Positions 1 through 11,727 of a stretch of 64,000 nucleotides of DNA are shown here, piece after piece. Origin of the DNA: Andrena cerasifolii (lineage: Eukaryota; Arthropoda; Insecta; Hymenoptera; Andrenidae); assembly GCF_050908995.1 (NCBI RefSeq), contig NC_135124.1:3720001-3784000 (forward strand), written 5' to 3'. The position numbers and the translations under genes were made by a program. Below the pieces are notes generated by a model. The model did not search any database. It was not told where the DNA came from and saw only the letters and a list, made by a program, of their open reading frames with translations. Position 1 is the first letter of the stretch. Each line of letters begins with the position of its first letter.

Positions 1-855
1 AAATGTCAGAATCGTGTGGCCATGTTGCCAATTTTCTGAGTTAAGTGACCCCGCGCGACAGTGGCTACAACCACCACTGCTTGACCCTTCTCCTAGTTTC
101 ACCCGCGCCACACCGACGCATGTGGGTTGCCAGCTTTTGGGCGGAATATACGCAATCTTTAAACGCTTATAAGTTATAACTAACAAGCGAAGCCTCAACC
201 GCAATATCATTATTCTTGATTTTCGTCTCACTTGAGTGTCTAGAAACACTATTTAAATTTTCTCCCAGTAGTAGTCGAACACCCTCTATAATGCACGGCT
301 GGGCCAGTCGAGCCCGGTGTGGTCCCACGCACCGTTAAATTCAATTAATTTTCATGTGGTCAATTTTAAAATGTCCGTATTTTATGAAATTGGTCCGTAT
401 GGAGCAATAGGATTATTGACCTGCTATTACAAAATTGCATTTATTAAGAACAATTGCAAAGTAAATGGTTAAAAAAATCTTTTTTAACAGAAATAATTTT
501 TATTAGGTACCCTTGTGTATCCACTGTAAGCACCCAAAAACTCATTTCTATCAGTTTGTTAGTTCAACAATTTCAATTTATTGAAAAAAGCTTAAAACTC
601 TCTTTCAAAGAACCACTGTCAGCGCCGCACGTTTTGCCAAACTATTTCGCTTCTCTATTGAAAACAAAACGTGACTTACCACTTCTGTTTATGCTGTCCG
701 AAGGAAAAATGTCTGCTGAATCGCGTGGAGTAGTCACATTTTCTCCTAGACCCTTAGTTCAAATGGAAATAAATTGAAAAACTGAAGGTGATGGCGACAA
801 ACGGTTTGCAGATTCGTTTTCAGCGCACGAAAACCTATAAGAAACGGCTATTGAA

Positions 856-905
856 TGTTACAAGTCCAGATAGCTGTCGAACTGTGTTATTAGTACATCC
901 CTATT
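856..905 (+). repeat. 50-bp direct repeat, copy 1
   Basis: This stretch begins TGTTACAAGTCCAGAT and recurs at 1090-1139 with three mismatches over 50 bases. The two copies lie 184 bases apart on the same strand. They may be a local duplication or fragments of one dispersed repeat. No coding role is evident. Confidence 0.85.
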
Positions 906-1089
906 CTTCAAATATCGCTTCAAAATCATATTTTCAAAAACCTGAAAAAATATATCCGGAAATAAGACTTCCTCTAGGCTAGAAACTTTCAATTTGACTT
1001 CAATGCGAGCTGTTAATCTTTAGGTGGCTGGCCATCATAGTGGCCACCTAAGAATTGGAATACTTTGCCGGCCATTTTGGTGGTGTATA

Positions 1090-1139
1090 TGTTACAAGTC
1101 CAGATGGTTGTCGAACTGTGTTATTAGTACATTCCTATT
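1090..1139 (+). repeat. 50-bp direct repeat, copy 2
   Basis: Second copy of the repeat at 856-905, same orientation, differing at three positions. The sequence between the copies includes a short perfect hairpin. Confidence 0.85.
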
Positions 1140-2232
1140 ATTTATAGTTTCTTTGTTATAGCCGCTGTGACAACCTACCCATGCGACAAGCATACCCGGT
1201 CTCCCCTACACCGTATAACGTCTCTTGATGCTACCACTAATATTTATCAAACCTACTTCTTTCACTTGTAAAATTCTTTTTAAAATTCACAGTTACTCTC
1301 GAATACGATTCCTTTATAATAATAAAGAATACAAGATTGAATACAAGGACTGTATCAACAAATTCCTGGAACGGTCAATTTGAAGCACACCATACCCCAA
1401 GGTGTCCAGAGTTACCAAACTATCGTCATGTTCTAATCTATTTATGAGGATCCGCCAAGAATATCAACGATTGGTACCGTGACCAGCAAACCTCAAATTG
1501 AAAGTAGAAATACATGAAAAGGCTATGGCGAGGCTACCTTCTCGTTGCCCCAATAAATGGGCCGACTGCAATGAGGTCGATTCCATTCTCGGGGCGTGTT
1601 GTGACGCAAATTGTCGCTCGGTAGAAAAATATAAGAAGTGGTTCTTACTCGGCCGAAGGAACCACGTATCCGTCTGTCTATCCGTTTGCCTGACTCCCTG
1701 ACACGCTGTCGGTCACGTGGCAGCGGTCATGCACCGTACACAGCTCGTTATCACCCGTGGTTCTCAGTGATAGGCACCATTGTTATTGCCGATTCGTAAT
1801 ATCGCGTTTACCAACAACAGTACTCTACCCACTGGTCTAGACTCCATCACGGCTCATTCGCCTGATTCGGTTACGCGACAAAATAACACAAAGGTACGAT
1901 TGCAATCACAATACAACTGATAAACGCGCGACTGTGTACATATAAATATGTACGCGCATAACGATTTCGTTTCTGGGAAAATTAATTCGGAAAACGAATA
2001 TTTTCGATGTTATGGGAAATAGAACTGATGCAATAATTTGTGGAATTTATTTTTCTTGTGAGATACGTGATGAAGTTTGTAGGTCGCCATGGGAAACCAT
2101 TGGCTCCACTCTTCGATAATAGTATTCAATATTATTTGTCATTCCTAATAACAATCTTATGAAAATAAAGAGAAGTAAGGCAGTACTGATCAGTTTATAG
2201 CAATATAAATTATAGGATAATATCCTATAATC

Positions 2233-2426
2233 CAGCGCTGTCCAAGTTCGCTCCCGCGGGAGCTTGGGGTTCTCCCACTCTCGTCCGCGTTGTCAGGGAT
2301 ACCGCGCTACGCTAACCGCGAAGCGTAGCGTCGCGCGGTCTCCTTGGCAACGGAAGGCACGCTGCGCGAAAGAAAGCATGGAAGGGGAAGCAGGCGCGTG
2401 AGGGGCCCCTACGCTGGACAGCGCTG
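2233..2426. mobile_element. hAT-type MITE with 8-bp target duplication
   Basis: The 194-base element starts CAGCGCTGTCCA and ends with the complement TGGACAGCGCTG. It is flanked on both sides by the same 8 bases, CTATAATC (2225-2232 and 2427-2434). CAG...CTG ends plus an 8-base duplication are the signature of hAT-superfamily insertion. The inside is GC-rich and codes for nothing recognisable, so it is a non-autonomous element that depended on a hAT transposase elsewhere. The exact duplication suggests a fairly recent insertion. Confidence 0.88.
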
Positions 2427-2922
2427 CTATAATCAATTTAAAGTATAATACTGTTGCGAGCACCGGGTATAGGCCCGTGCATGGCCTGCTGGTGTTCGCA
2501 GCTGAAGATAGAAGAAGGTCGGCCCCCTTCAAGAGGACGATCGAGAGGTCGGGGAGGCAGAGGAGGTCTTGTACCGAACGCCATTGCGTTCGGACGTACG
2601 GGTCGCACTTTTGTAACCGATATTGCCCTGTGTAACAATATAGTTCAGTCGTGTGTGCTTCCGTTTAATTATTCTTCCACTCCTTTGCGTCGGGGTGGCC
2701 TGCGGTGAAAACGCCCCGGCGCAACAATACAGTATTTCCTCGTTACGGGCTCGGTTTGGTGTACGCGATACGGACTTTTCGCTATCCCCACCACTTCTGT
2801 CTCACTCTTGTCCGACGAAGGCGAGAGCGAGCGAGGACGCTACGAGACAGACGACGCGTTGATGTTTTGTCTCGCTTCGTCTTTCGGACGCCTGACACTC
2901 TGTCCTTTATGTGCGCGACGGG

Positions 2923-3024
2923 CGTGCGCGATGGTCGCAAGCGCTTACCGTGAGCCGGGCCTGCGTCAAGATTTTGCGAAGCGGTTTTCGTGCTCACGGT
3001 AAGCGCTTGCGACCATCGCGCACG
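2923..3024. repeat. 33-bp perfect hairpin in GC-rich island
   Basis: The arm 2923-2955 is repeated as an exact reverse complement at 2992-3024, with a 36-base loop. It sits in a GC-rich stretch (about 2700-3130) that differs from the AT-rich flanks. No transposon end or target duplication was recognised, and no reading frame in the area looks coding. It could be the core of an old foldback element or a structured RNA. Confidence 0.8.
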
Positions 3025-4258
3025 CAGTGTTCCATCTCGCTCTCCCCTTCGGCCAGAAAGAAGCGAGAAACGAATACTCGGAATTAGGGCTCCGTTCACG
3101 ATATGGGCTCAACGCCGGTCCCCACCAGCGAGCCGTTAACGAGCAAATACTGTATTGATTCTTAAAAATGAGAATATTATATCAGAACTAACGAATTCAG
3201 TACTTACCTTATTGTACGATAATAAACCGAAGCACAGCTACACAATTCGACACTGATGATTCTACCTTGATTGACAATTGACTGTCAATCACCATTGGCA
3301 ACTGCCACAACTCAAACAATGAAATTCGCGTGGTGCAAACTTTTACCCGCTGCGAACTTTTACCTCGCTCTACTCTATCGCTTCTTGCATTGAAGGAGTT
3401 GGACCATAAACTTATGTTCATTGAAATATTTTGATCCATTTCAATAAGTACATACCTACTGGACGTTGAGTAATTGGGAAAAATTCGTGCATTTTGTTCT
3501 GCTCGAATTTTTAAACATTTTAAACCAAAGAGGTGTTATTTAATGTACACATAGGATGCATAAAATGTTAATATCAATATTCATATTAGGTACAACAATA
3601 ATTCACACACAATCAACAGGCAATCGTGCATTCCAAGGAAATCACGGAGCCACGAGAATTTCCTGTTATAGGCTTTCTCTAATTTGCGATAACACCAGGA
3701 AGACATTCTTCATTTTCCGCGGAGCTTCCATAAACTCTGGTTTCATGGCATCTCTTGAAGCCGTAGAACGCATAATCAAACACCTAATTGGAAGAAACTT
3801 TCGTTTCCACCAGCGATTCTCAATCCTCGTGCAAGTATGTAAATTGCGCGCACGTGGGTTCCATCGTCGGTTATTAACGAGTCACGGTTCAGTTGGTCGT
3901 GAGAGCCACTGTCGCCATTCTTAAAGGTCGAAACGTGACGGCAAGGCTTTCCAGGGTTCTCCTTTCGTTTATCGTGGCATCCATTTCCAATCGATCCTGG
4001 CAAATTTTTAAATTGTCGTACGAACTCGGTGCCGTTTAATTTCTCACGTGGCTGCAGCGGAAATGTCACTTGAAAAACAAGAATGCCGCATTTTTAACGA
4101 CCCAGTGAGCACGTGCGCGACCGCTCGCTTGTACTATATACTTGCCTACACCTATATGCATTTAACGCGTTTCTCGAAGGTGCAACTAATTGTTTGGAAA
4201 AATTGGCACGACACATTTTGCGGCCGCGTCAATATAACGTTGTGTTCTAGCAGTGCAT
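3025..4258. other. Non-coding stretch, nothing recognised
   Basis: Only short unsupported open frames are present. A strong minus-strand splice-donor-like sequence (AAG followed by GTAAGT on the minus strand) lies near 3199-3208. The frame running into it carries a stop just before the site, so no exon was called. Confidence 0.5.
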
Positions 4259-5096
4259 ATACAGGCTGTCCTAAAATTCAGGGACAATCCGGAACATGCA
4301 ACATCCTGTTGCGAGAAGACATCGAAAAGTCCTCTACCGTTTTGGGATCCGAGGCTTTGTTCTCGAGATATTAGCAGTTGAATATTAGCGGTCCAAGTTC
4401 CGGGGCGCAGAGTTTAAAGCTGACAAGGGGACCTTCAGGTTTGGCAATTTCAGAAAATTTGGGTACTTAGTGTACTTGAAGGTCTTCACTCGGACATTAA
4501 TTTCTCAAAGCAGTAAGCTTACTGCTTTGAGAAATTAATGTGCGCGCTTTGAACAATTCTGAGGCCGCTTATGTGTATATAAGATGTTCCTCTACCTACG
4601 GTCGATACTCTAGGGGATGATTGTACAGGCAAAAATAAGACGAAAATCAAAAGTGACGAAATTGCGGTAATGGCTTCGTTTTCGAGAAAATTGACTTTGA
4701 ATTTCACCTAAATACGCGTGCATTGTAGGCGCTTGAGGGGCACGCTTGAAGGGCACGCTTGAGAAGGGCACGCTTGAAGGGCACGCGCCTACAATGCACC
4801 CGTATTTAGGTGAAATTCAAAGTCAATTTTCTCGAAAACGAAGCCATTACCGCAATTTCGTCACTTTTCATTTTTGTCTTATTTTGCCTGTATAATCACA
4901 TCTTAGGGTATCGACCGTAGGTAGAGGAACACCCCGTATATAAGGGACCTCAGAATTTTTCAAAGTCGATTTTCTCGAATTTGGCTAAAAAGCGCGCCTT
5001 ACAGCTTTGAGAAATTAATGTCCGAGTGAAGACCTTCAAGTACACTATGTTTCAAAATTTCCTGAAATTACCAAACCTGAAGGTCCCCTTGTGAGT
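4259..5096. repeat. Compound foldback element
   Basis: The region folds on itself at two levels. Sequence around 4425-4500, containing AAGGTCTTCACTCGGACATT, returns inverted at about 5010-5095. An inner pair, about 4580-4735 and 4790-4935, is also inverted and includes the stretch around TGGCTTCGTTTTCGAGAAAA. The left edge reads ACAGGCTGTCCTAAAATTC, a terminus-like sequence. No target duplication was resolved. It is probably a non-autonomous DNA transposon foldback, possibly with a nested insertion. Confidence 0.7.
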
Positions 5097-5207
5097 CAGC
5101 TCAGCGCGCTTTAGCGTATGCTCGCACGCACACGCAGGAGGCGCTTGTAGATACAGGTTCACGCAGCAGTAATGCCGACAGCGCTGGTTCATTTTCGCGG
5201 TTTGGCG

Positions 5208-5449
5208 TACCGTAAACTGGGGTGAGTTTGCCCGCCGGTGTGACTTTGCCCACTTTTTTTACTCTGACTGAAAAATTACCATATGATTGAATTCGGTATT
5301 GTTTTTTTTCGTTTGAACTTGGAGAAGTTATAGCTATCAATTACAAAACACCATATGTTCTAATTACTTCACAATAAAATATAATGAAGTTTTTCCGAAA
5401 AGTGGGCAATGTCACCCCAGCGCGGGCAAAGTCACCCCAGTTTACGGTA
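5208..5449. repeat. Foldback MITE with TACCGTAAACTGGGGTGA ends
   Basis: The left end TACCGTAAACTGGGGTGA is matched inverted at the right end (TCACCCCAGTTTACGGTA). The arms extend about 50 bases and the centre is AT-rich and non-coding. The outer TA may be the target duplication of a Tc1/mariner-type insertion. A Tc1 transposase relic lies directly beyond its right edge. Confidence 0.75.
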
Positions 5450-5495
5450 TTTTCACTATTTATATATTTTCAGTAACAAAGTAGTAAGTATATTA

Positions 5496-5680
5496 GTGTA
5501 TTTTCGCATATCCGTTGACGTGAATGACAGCCTGTAGACATCGTGGCATAGATTCAACCAATTTCTTTGTAAAAGAAAGTGAAATATTTTTCCATTCTTT
5601 CCGTAACTTGCACATTATAGAGTTTATTTCTTTTCAAACATGTTCCATCAGGATAAGATCGGGCGACTGAGGGGGTGCTT
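5496..5680 (-). pseudogene. Tc1-like transposase relic, C-terminal end
   Basis: Read on the minus strand, the sequence gives APPQSPDLILMEHV, the characteristic Tc1 motif normally like WPAQSPDLNPIE. After a frame disruption it gives EWKNISLSF...LVESMPRCLQAV...GYAKIH, which matches the usual Tc1 C-terminus. Tc1 transposases cut and paste their element at TA sites through a DDE catalytic core; here only the last part remains. Stops and frameshifts make it non-functional. Confidence 0.85.
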
Positions 5681-6331
5681 TACATTTATTTTCCCGACAA
5701 CTTTTGTAATGTACATTCCACAAGTTTGACACAAAAAATCTCAGACGAAAGTCTACATAAATAATCATGTGGCGTTGGTGAGCCTTAAACCGTGAAATAA
5801 ATCTTTTCTAGTGATGCACAATTTTACAGCTTTCTATGAAACGAATAATGAACTTCACTTGAAAACACGGATACTTTCTGGAAAATTGAAAATTTTCCCC
5901 GATTGAGCAAAGTTCAATGCCATTTCTAGAAGAAACAAAGATCCCTCGGTAAATCCATTGCTGTAGCAACAGCCATTTCTGCTTGCTGGCCTAATTTCCA
6001 TTCAGACGCGTGTTACCCGATTCGAATCGATTTAACGCCGTTCAGATTACCGTGAAACAATCTTGAAACACCACAATGATCGTTCTTAACGGACCCCACA
6101 AGCAAATAGATATCGTGCGACCCGTCGACAACATTACATTTGCGCAAACCGCCTTTTACGTGCGGATAATTCACAGCGCGTATGCGTATCTCGGGGAAAA
6201 CCAGTAGTTACACCGAGTTCGTAGCGATTTTTCTATGAAATGAACGTTGTCGAGTGTTGATACCACTATTAGGTACCTGTTCCCACGATCGAATACTTTC
6301 TCCGTAGAACTAAAGCCGGGAATCCACCGAG
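5681..6331. other. Non-coding stretch, nothing recognised
   Basis: AT-rich sequence continues beyond the Tc1 relic with no further recognisable transposase motif, gene or clear repeat. Confidence 0.5.
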
Positions 6332-6371
6332 AAGCTAAGCTAAGCTAAGCTAAGCTAAGCTAAGCTAAGCT
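6332..6371. repeat. Pentanucleotide tandem array (TAAGC)n
   Basis: About eight consecutive copies of the 5-base unit AGCTA/TAAGC occur, decaying at the right edge into TATGC. The unit length equals the insect telomeric repeat TTAGG but the sequence is different, so it is treated as an ordinary microsatellite. Confidence 0.9.
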
Positions 6372-7213
6372 ATGCTATGTTATGAAACTAAATTTTTTAA
6401 AAAATATTTTCCTCCATGTTCGAGAACAAAGTTTGTGAAACAGTAATATTGTGTGATCAGTGTGTGTAACGGCATGAAAGAAAGTTCAACGTACAGGGCT
6501 GGTGGTTTTTAAAACAGGTAAAATTCTTTTATAATGCTACAATAAGAAGTTACAGTTACTTGAAATTCAAAGTTCCAAACCCGCCAATTAGCTATCCGAT
6601 GCTATTTCTTGACATGAACTACGATTATTTTAGCGTCTACACCAAGCATCGTTAAAGGAACAAAATTTGTTTTTCAAAATAACTTTATAACTTCCGTAGA
6701 AATGAAGCTATCGAGCTGAAATTTAGATTTTATATTCTCGAAAGGATTTGCGACAAATAAGGGTATGAATTTTCCGACCTGATTATGTGTTCAATTTTTT
6801 AAAAAAAAATAATTACTTTTTTCCAAAACTTGATTTTTGCACCATTACATTCAGTGTAAAAGTCTATGCAAAAGTAAATATTGTTACACTTTTGTGTAAC
6901 GGGGGTTGCTCGGTTTTACATGATAACGTTTAATACAGATATACAAGGGGGCGGGGGGAGAGGAAGTCAGGTAACGCTATATGTAACATTTTTTAATTTC
7001 ACTTTCCATATGAGCAGCCTAAAAAAAGAATTATATAAAAATATAATCCGTTAAAAGAATTTCAATAACTGAAAAATATGCAATGCAAAAAATATTACGT
7101 AAGGAGGGGGTTGGAATATAAAATCTTACGAATTCTTATACTGGTAGAGCGAGGGGGTGAGAAATCGACAAAAGTAACCTTACGTAATTTAAGGACCCCA
7201 AGTCCCCATTTCT
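6372..7213. other. Non-coding stretch, nothing recognised
   Basis: AT-rich sequence with runs of A and T. No gene, hairpin of note or transposon end was recognised. Confidence 0.5.
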
Positions 7214-7973
7214 TAGGTACCAAGCAGGGGGCTGCCACTCTGATTTGCGATTTTGGAACAGTGTTTCAACTGCCACCTAGGCAGTTCCAATTTTTTCGAA
7301 CTAAAATTCAATATGGCCGTGATCACGTGTTCATGATTCATCAGGCTGGAACAGACACGTCCAGTAATTTAGTCGAGTAGCGAGTAATTTAGTAATTTAT
7401 CATTGTTTTATTAAACTACTCAATTAAATTTTAGTGCCCGCACACGGTAAATTACTAAATTACTTGCTACTCGACTAAAACACTGGACGTGTCTGAACCA
7501 GCCTTAACTGTATACGCCATTGATATGCATTTCATGGCATTTCTGAATTGTTGATTGACGCGATCTAGTAACGTACGAAACCCAGACAATCCTATCGAAA
7601 AATAAGTTTTATAAAATCAGTTTGACAGTAACAGGTATGTATATAGGTGAATATATATTTTTAATGTAGTATATGTAGAATATCTTTTTAAATTATAATG
7701 TTTTTTATAGAGCTATGCCATGACATATACTACATTAAAAATATATATTCAGCTATATACATACCTTTTACTGTCAAACTGATTTTATAAAACTTATTTT
7801 TCGACAGGATTGTTGATAGGATTGATGTGCCTGTTCCAGCCTTTACAGATGAATCATGAACACGTGATCACGGCCATATTGAATTTTAGTTCGAAAAAAT
7901 TGGACCTGCCTAGATGGCAGTTGAAACACTGTTCCAAAATCGCAAATGAGAGTGGCAGCCCCCTGGTACCAAG
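7214..7973. repeat. Nested foldback with outer, middle and inner inverted repeats
   Basis: The outer arms (7214-7345 and 7837-7973) are inverted copies that include the CATGAACACGTGATCACGGC stretch. Inside are a hairpin at about 7333-7505, whose arms share GACACGTCCAGT, and a further AT-rich pair at about 7590-7812 whose arms share AAAATCAGTTTGACAGTA. At least two events must have happened: one foldback or local inverted duplication, then insertion of another. No coding content is supported. Confidence 0.8.
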
Positions 7974-9252
7974 CCGACTCCCTTATCGGAGTGGCCTGGC
8001 CTTGAAGTATGACTGACCTAGATCACACCGTTTGCTTATTGTCGATACGACATATTGCTCATTAAATTGGATCAATAAGAAAAGGACGAAACAGGATAGG
8101 CAAGCGCCATTGTTATTGATCATTGAGTAACAGTATGATCCCCTTGGCACTGACGGTAAAATGGCCCCGTTGGCCTCAGGCCAGACTGGCGAAGAAAGAA
8201 AGGCGACACGAAGCCGACCAGCTGACCCAATGCACCTGGAAGAGTATGACCTCGAACCGCGAGAGTACATCGGTCTCGATTGGTGGGATACTAAGAAATG
8301 GCTACCGTTGGATAACCGGTAGTCTTCGATCACTGTCAATTTTCGACAGTTTGAGTTCTAATAAACTTGGTGTGGTCGACGCTTGAAGCGTTATCCCTTT
8401 ATTACGAAATCAAAGTTGACCTTTAAGGATCTTCACTTAATTCTAATCAAATCACAGATGTGGGATAACTGTACATATGTTCTACTGCAGGTGGACGTAA
8501 CATTTCCTGACTCGGAATGCTCGATAGAGAATCCGCACCTGTTACTACATTCAGAAGTAACTATTCTTGAAGGATGCTTTAGTTCAGTCTTATTCTATCA
8601 GCTTCAGATAACTGTACACGTAGTCGTCTGCACGTGGCAATGCTAATGTTTGGTAAATTGGAAAACTTAATAGACCAAGGCTCGTGTAATCGTTGCAGCT
8701 TTTGTTATCTACATTTAAAAATAAGAATTTTACTGCTACAAAATACTGGGAATCGATAGCGTTATGAGGAAAACAAAGTCATACAACGTTATCAGTCAAT
8801 CCAAAGCCGCCGGAGTTTCATAAGCGATCACTGTAATATCGAAAGATAGTTTCCAAGCTGTTTACCGCGATATTGCGAACACTGTAGTGTTGAAATAAAA
8901 GAACTCAAGTGTAAATGCAAAGAGTTCCCGAACCTTTAGAATACAACTTTCAGTGGGATAACAGTAATCGTAGGTCAGGAGGAAACAATTACCCGCGTTA
9001 CTAGTTCAAACGGTATTAATTATGCAAGAAAGAAGGCAGATAGAACGTGCAACTCTTTCTTGCGATATAATACAGTCCTGCCCGGTCGAGGACGCGCAAT
9101 TATCTCCCCCACATATGTATTTCGTTTACACAATTCTCGATGTTCGAAAACGTAATTTAACGTAATTTATCCTTGGCACTACGTTCTTGGATTCGCATGA
9201 TGATTTATGGATTAATTGAAAATAAAATTCGTATGTTTTTCACTATACCTAT
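7974..9252. other. Non-coding stretch, nothing recognised
   Basis: Mixed-composition sequence. Short open frames at 8123-8386 and 8383-8646 have no domain, splice context or codon structure that supports them. Confidence 0.45.
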
Positions 9253-9520
9253 AATATTCTCTCGCTATGGGCTCGCTTTTGCCCCTGTGCTGTAAGCGCT
9301 CGTCGCTATCCTCACCATTTCTTGGAGTATTTGAGCGAGGTTGGCCTTCACTGTGTTGCTGAGGGCACGCTTTCATCCCCTTTCGTTCCCTCTCATTTCC
9401 TCTACCTTCGCTCGCTTTCATTTCCTCTCACTTGCGCCATCGGCTCCTCGGAATCGTCTCCGCTACTCGCTAAGCGCTCGCAGCCCGCTCCGAGCCACAG
9501 TCCCATAGCGAGAAGATATT
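9253..9520. repeat. Foldback element with CTCTCGCTATGGG ends
   Basis: The left end AATATTCTCTCGCTATGGG is matched inverted at the right end, CCCATAGCGAGAAGATATT, with one mismatch. The inside is rich in CTCGC/GCTCG and non-coding. It is a small MITE-like element. The target duplication is not clear because the matching flank merges with the terminal repeat. Confidence 0.7.
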
Positions 9521-9599
9521 GTATTTCTGTAAGAATGACATCCGGGTGAAAATGATGCCAGCCACGGTGGTATTCGGACTTCTTAACGATGCTGTAGAG

Positions 9600-9841
9600 C
9601 AGGGGTGTCAAACTAGCGGCTCGCGAGCCGCAGTAGCTCCTTCTCCTCTTCGCCTGCTCCGTAGAGCCGTAGGAGAACGGCCCCCTCCACACCTACTTCA
9701 CTGTGATGAATTTCTCCTCCGGGTGCCGCACTCTCTCCCTGCCGGGTCTCGTGCAACGCCTGGAGAAAAATAAGTGGGGGAACCGGCTGACCGGGGGCCC
9801 GACTCGTGCGGCTCTCGGAGTGGGGAAGTTCGACACTCCTG
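9600..9841. mobile_element. hAT-type MITE with 8-bp target duplication CTGTAGAG
   Basis: The 242-base element begins CAGGGGTGTCAAACTAGC and ends CGACACTCCTG, giving CAG...CTG termini with inverted GGGTGTC/GACACTC. Exactly the same 8 bases, CTGTAGAG, flank it (9592-9599 and 9842-9849). The terminus, followed by GGCTCGCGAGCC, resembles well-known hAT ends. It has no transposase, so it is non-autonomous. Confidence 0.88.
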
Positions 9842-10407
9842 CTGTAGAGGAATGCTCTCTACAGTCTGTAAATTAATTTTGCCTCCTGTATCGTTAAACA
9901 TAGTCCGATTAACTTAGCGTTTGGACTCATTTTGATCAGAAAAAATTCAGGACTCGATTGGTAGCATTTTCATGGAGATACAATGTGAAACAGGAAACTT
10001 AACAATTTCAGTAGCACATACATAACTCTTTCCGAGCGCCAAACTTACCGTTGCTTGCTCTTCAGCGGACGTGCCGACTTTAAAAATCAAAATTTTTGAA
10101 AACTATTGTTTGCTATATAAAATTTTATGGTTCCCGGTTCAGTTGATAATCTCAGGGTACGAAGGATATCTTTTACTCGGGGAGGTAGGCGAATTTCACA
10201 CCTCCAATATCACGCTTCAGTGCGTTTGATGGCTTTCGAACAAAGATAACGCTAGCTTAATTAAGAAGTGAAAAGTCAAGCATCGCATTTCTCACCGGCT
10301 CTTCACGAAAGTGACACTAATCGATTCTCACCTCGGTGAAGCGTGAAATCGGAGGTGTGAAATTCGCCTACCACCTCAAATAAAAGATATTCTACGGAAC
10401 CTGAGAT

Positions 10408-11720
10408 CAGTGTTTCTAAAACTTTTTCAGGCCACGCACCGCTCCCTTAGTTCTATCACATTATTCCAACCGACCCCTGCCATGCACAGGGTATCCGGCA
10501 GCTACGATTATTCCAAGCATTCTAAAGTTGCAGTCCGTCGAATATTATTGATATAATTGATATAAAAAATGCGTTTACAATTTTTCACACTTGATGAACG
10601 TTGTTGGGTAATCATGTGCAACCTCATGTTATTAATCCTTTCGTTACGGCGTACATTTCCGCGAAAGTGCTTTTTTCTATAAAAATTTTTTTTTTCTTTA
10701 AACTACCAGAGATGCTGACTAATGTCGACGCTAGGATTGGCAGCTCGTCCCGTGACGCCGACTAAAGGCGGCGCTCGTACACACAGATCGTCGCGTGGGT
10801 GCCGATTATAGTCGGCGCTCGTAACGAAAGGGTTAAAATCCTAATCAACCCCACTTCCACACCCTTATGTCTAACGCCCGCAGACCGTCCCTTTAAGGGG
10901 TTGTACCTAGTCAGGCGGTCGAAATGAGGCGAATATTTGTGAATTTTTTTTGAAGAAGCGGAAGCGTATATTTTTACAGGACTTTTTGCGCTTAAAAGAG
11001 CAACATTTAAAGAATATTTGGTAATTTTTTCGTAAACAAATATTTAAGTTTATAATAAAATAACAAGCGACATCCAAGAAGCATTTTTAAAAATTTGGTT
11101 TTGCGGTGAGCATTGCCATTCGGAACCAGATTATCTAAAACCAAAAACAAAAAAGATTTCGTTAGTATATTAATGTATCCTCAGGTTGACGGAGAGAATT
11201 TTCCGAAATATTAATTTAAAACAAAATGGCAGCTATTTAAATTTGAAATCTTGATTTTCTCGCGTGATTTTTGCAGGAAAAAATCAGGATTTCAACTTTA
11301 AATAGCCGCCATTTTGTTTTAACTTAATATTTCGGAAAATTCTCTCCGTCAACCTGAGGATACATTAATATACTAACGAAATCTTTTTTGTTTTTTGATT
11401 TTAGATAATCTGGTTCCAAATAGCAGTGCTCACCGCAAAACCAAATTTTGAAAAATGCTTCTTGGATGTCGCTTGTTATTTTATTATAAACCTAAATATT
11501 TTTCTACGAAAAAATTACCAAATATTCTTTAAATGTTGCTCTTTTAAGCGCAAAAAGTTCTGTAAAAATATACGATTCCGCTTCTTCAAAAAAAATTCAC
11601 AAATATTCGCCTCTTTTCGACCGCCTGACTAGGCATAACTCCTTAATGCCTAATGCCTCCCACCCCTACATAATTTAAACGCCCCCAGAGTGGCGGCAGC
11701 GCCCGAATTGAGAAACACTG
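10408..11720. mobile_element. hAT-type element inserted in a foldback, itself carrying a third insertion
   Basis: The ends are CAGTGTTTCTAAA and the inverted AATTGAGAAACACTG. The flanks share CTGAGAT (10401-10407 and 11721-11727), a 7-8 base target duplication. Much of its 1,313 bases is a later TTAA-flanked foldback at 10897-11642. The remaining hAT sequence shows no transposase, so it looks non-autonomous. It interrupts the right arm of the older foldback at 10140-11745. Confidence 0.8.
10897..11642. mobile_element. TTAA-flanked foldback (piggyBac-type), copy A
   Basis: The 746-base element is almost entirely two inverted arms of about 350 bases around a short AT-rich loop near 11250-11290. 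It is bounded by TTAA at 10893-10896 and 11643-11646, the target site of piggyBac transposons. Its ends include AGTCAGGCGGTCGAAA and the inverted TTTCGACCGCCTGACTAGG. Copy B at 12432-13122 has related termini. No transposase frame is present, so it is non-autonomous. Confidence 0.82.
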
Positions 11721-11727
11721 CTGAGAT

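Larger units (their letters stand above)
1..2224. other. AT-rich non-coding stretch at the left edge
   Basis: No gene could be supported here. Open frames are short, lack codon structure and have no matching splice sites. The only structure seen is a 50-base direct repeat (listed separately) with a small hairpin between the copies at 1020-1051, whose 9-base stem is TTAGGTGGC pairing with GCCACCTAA. Confidence 0.6.

Noticed and set aside
3199..3439. Minus-strand exon ending in a strong donor (AAG then GTAAGT)
   Set aside because: The open frame leading to it has a stop just before the donor and no recognisable protein; no partner exon was found.
6332..6371. (TAAGC)n as an internal telomere-like array
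   Set aside because: The insect telomeric unit is TTAGG; this unit differs and the array is only about 40 bases, so an ordinary microsatellite is more likely.
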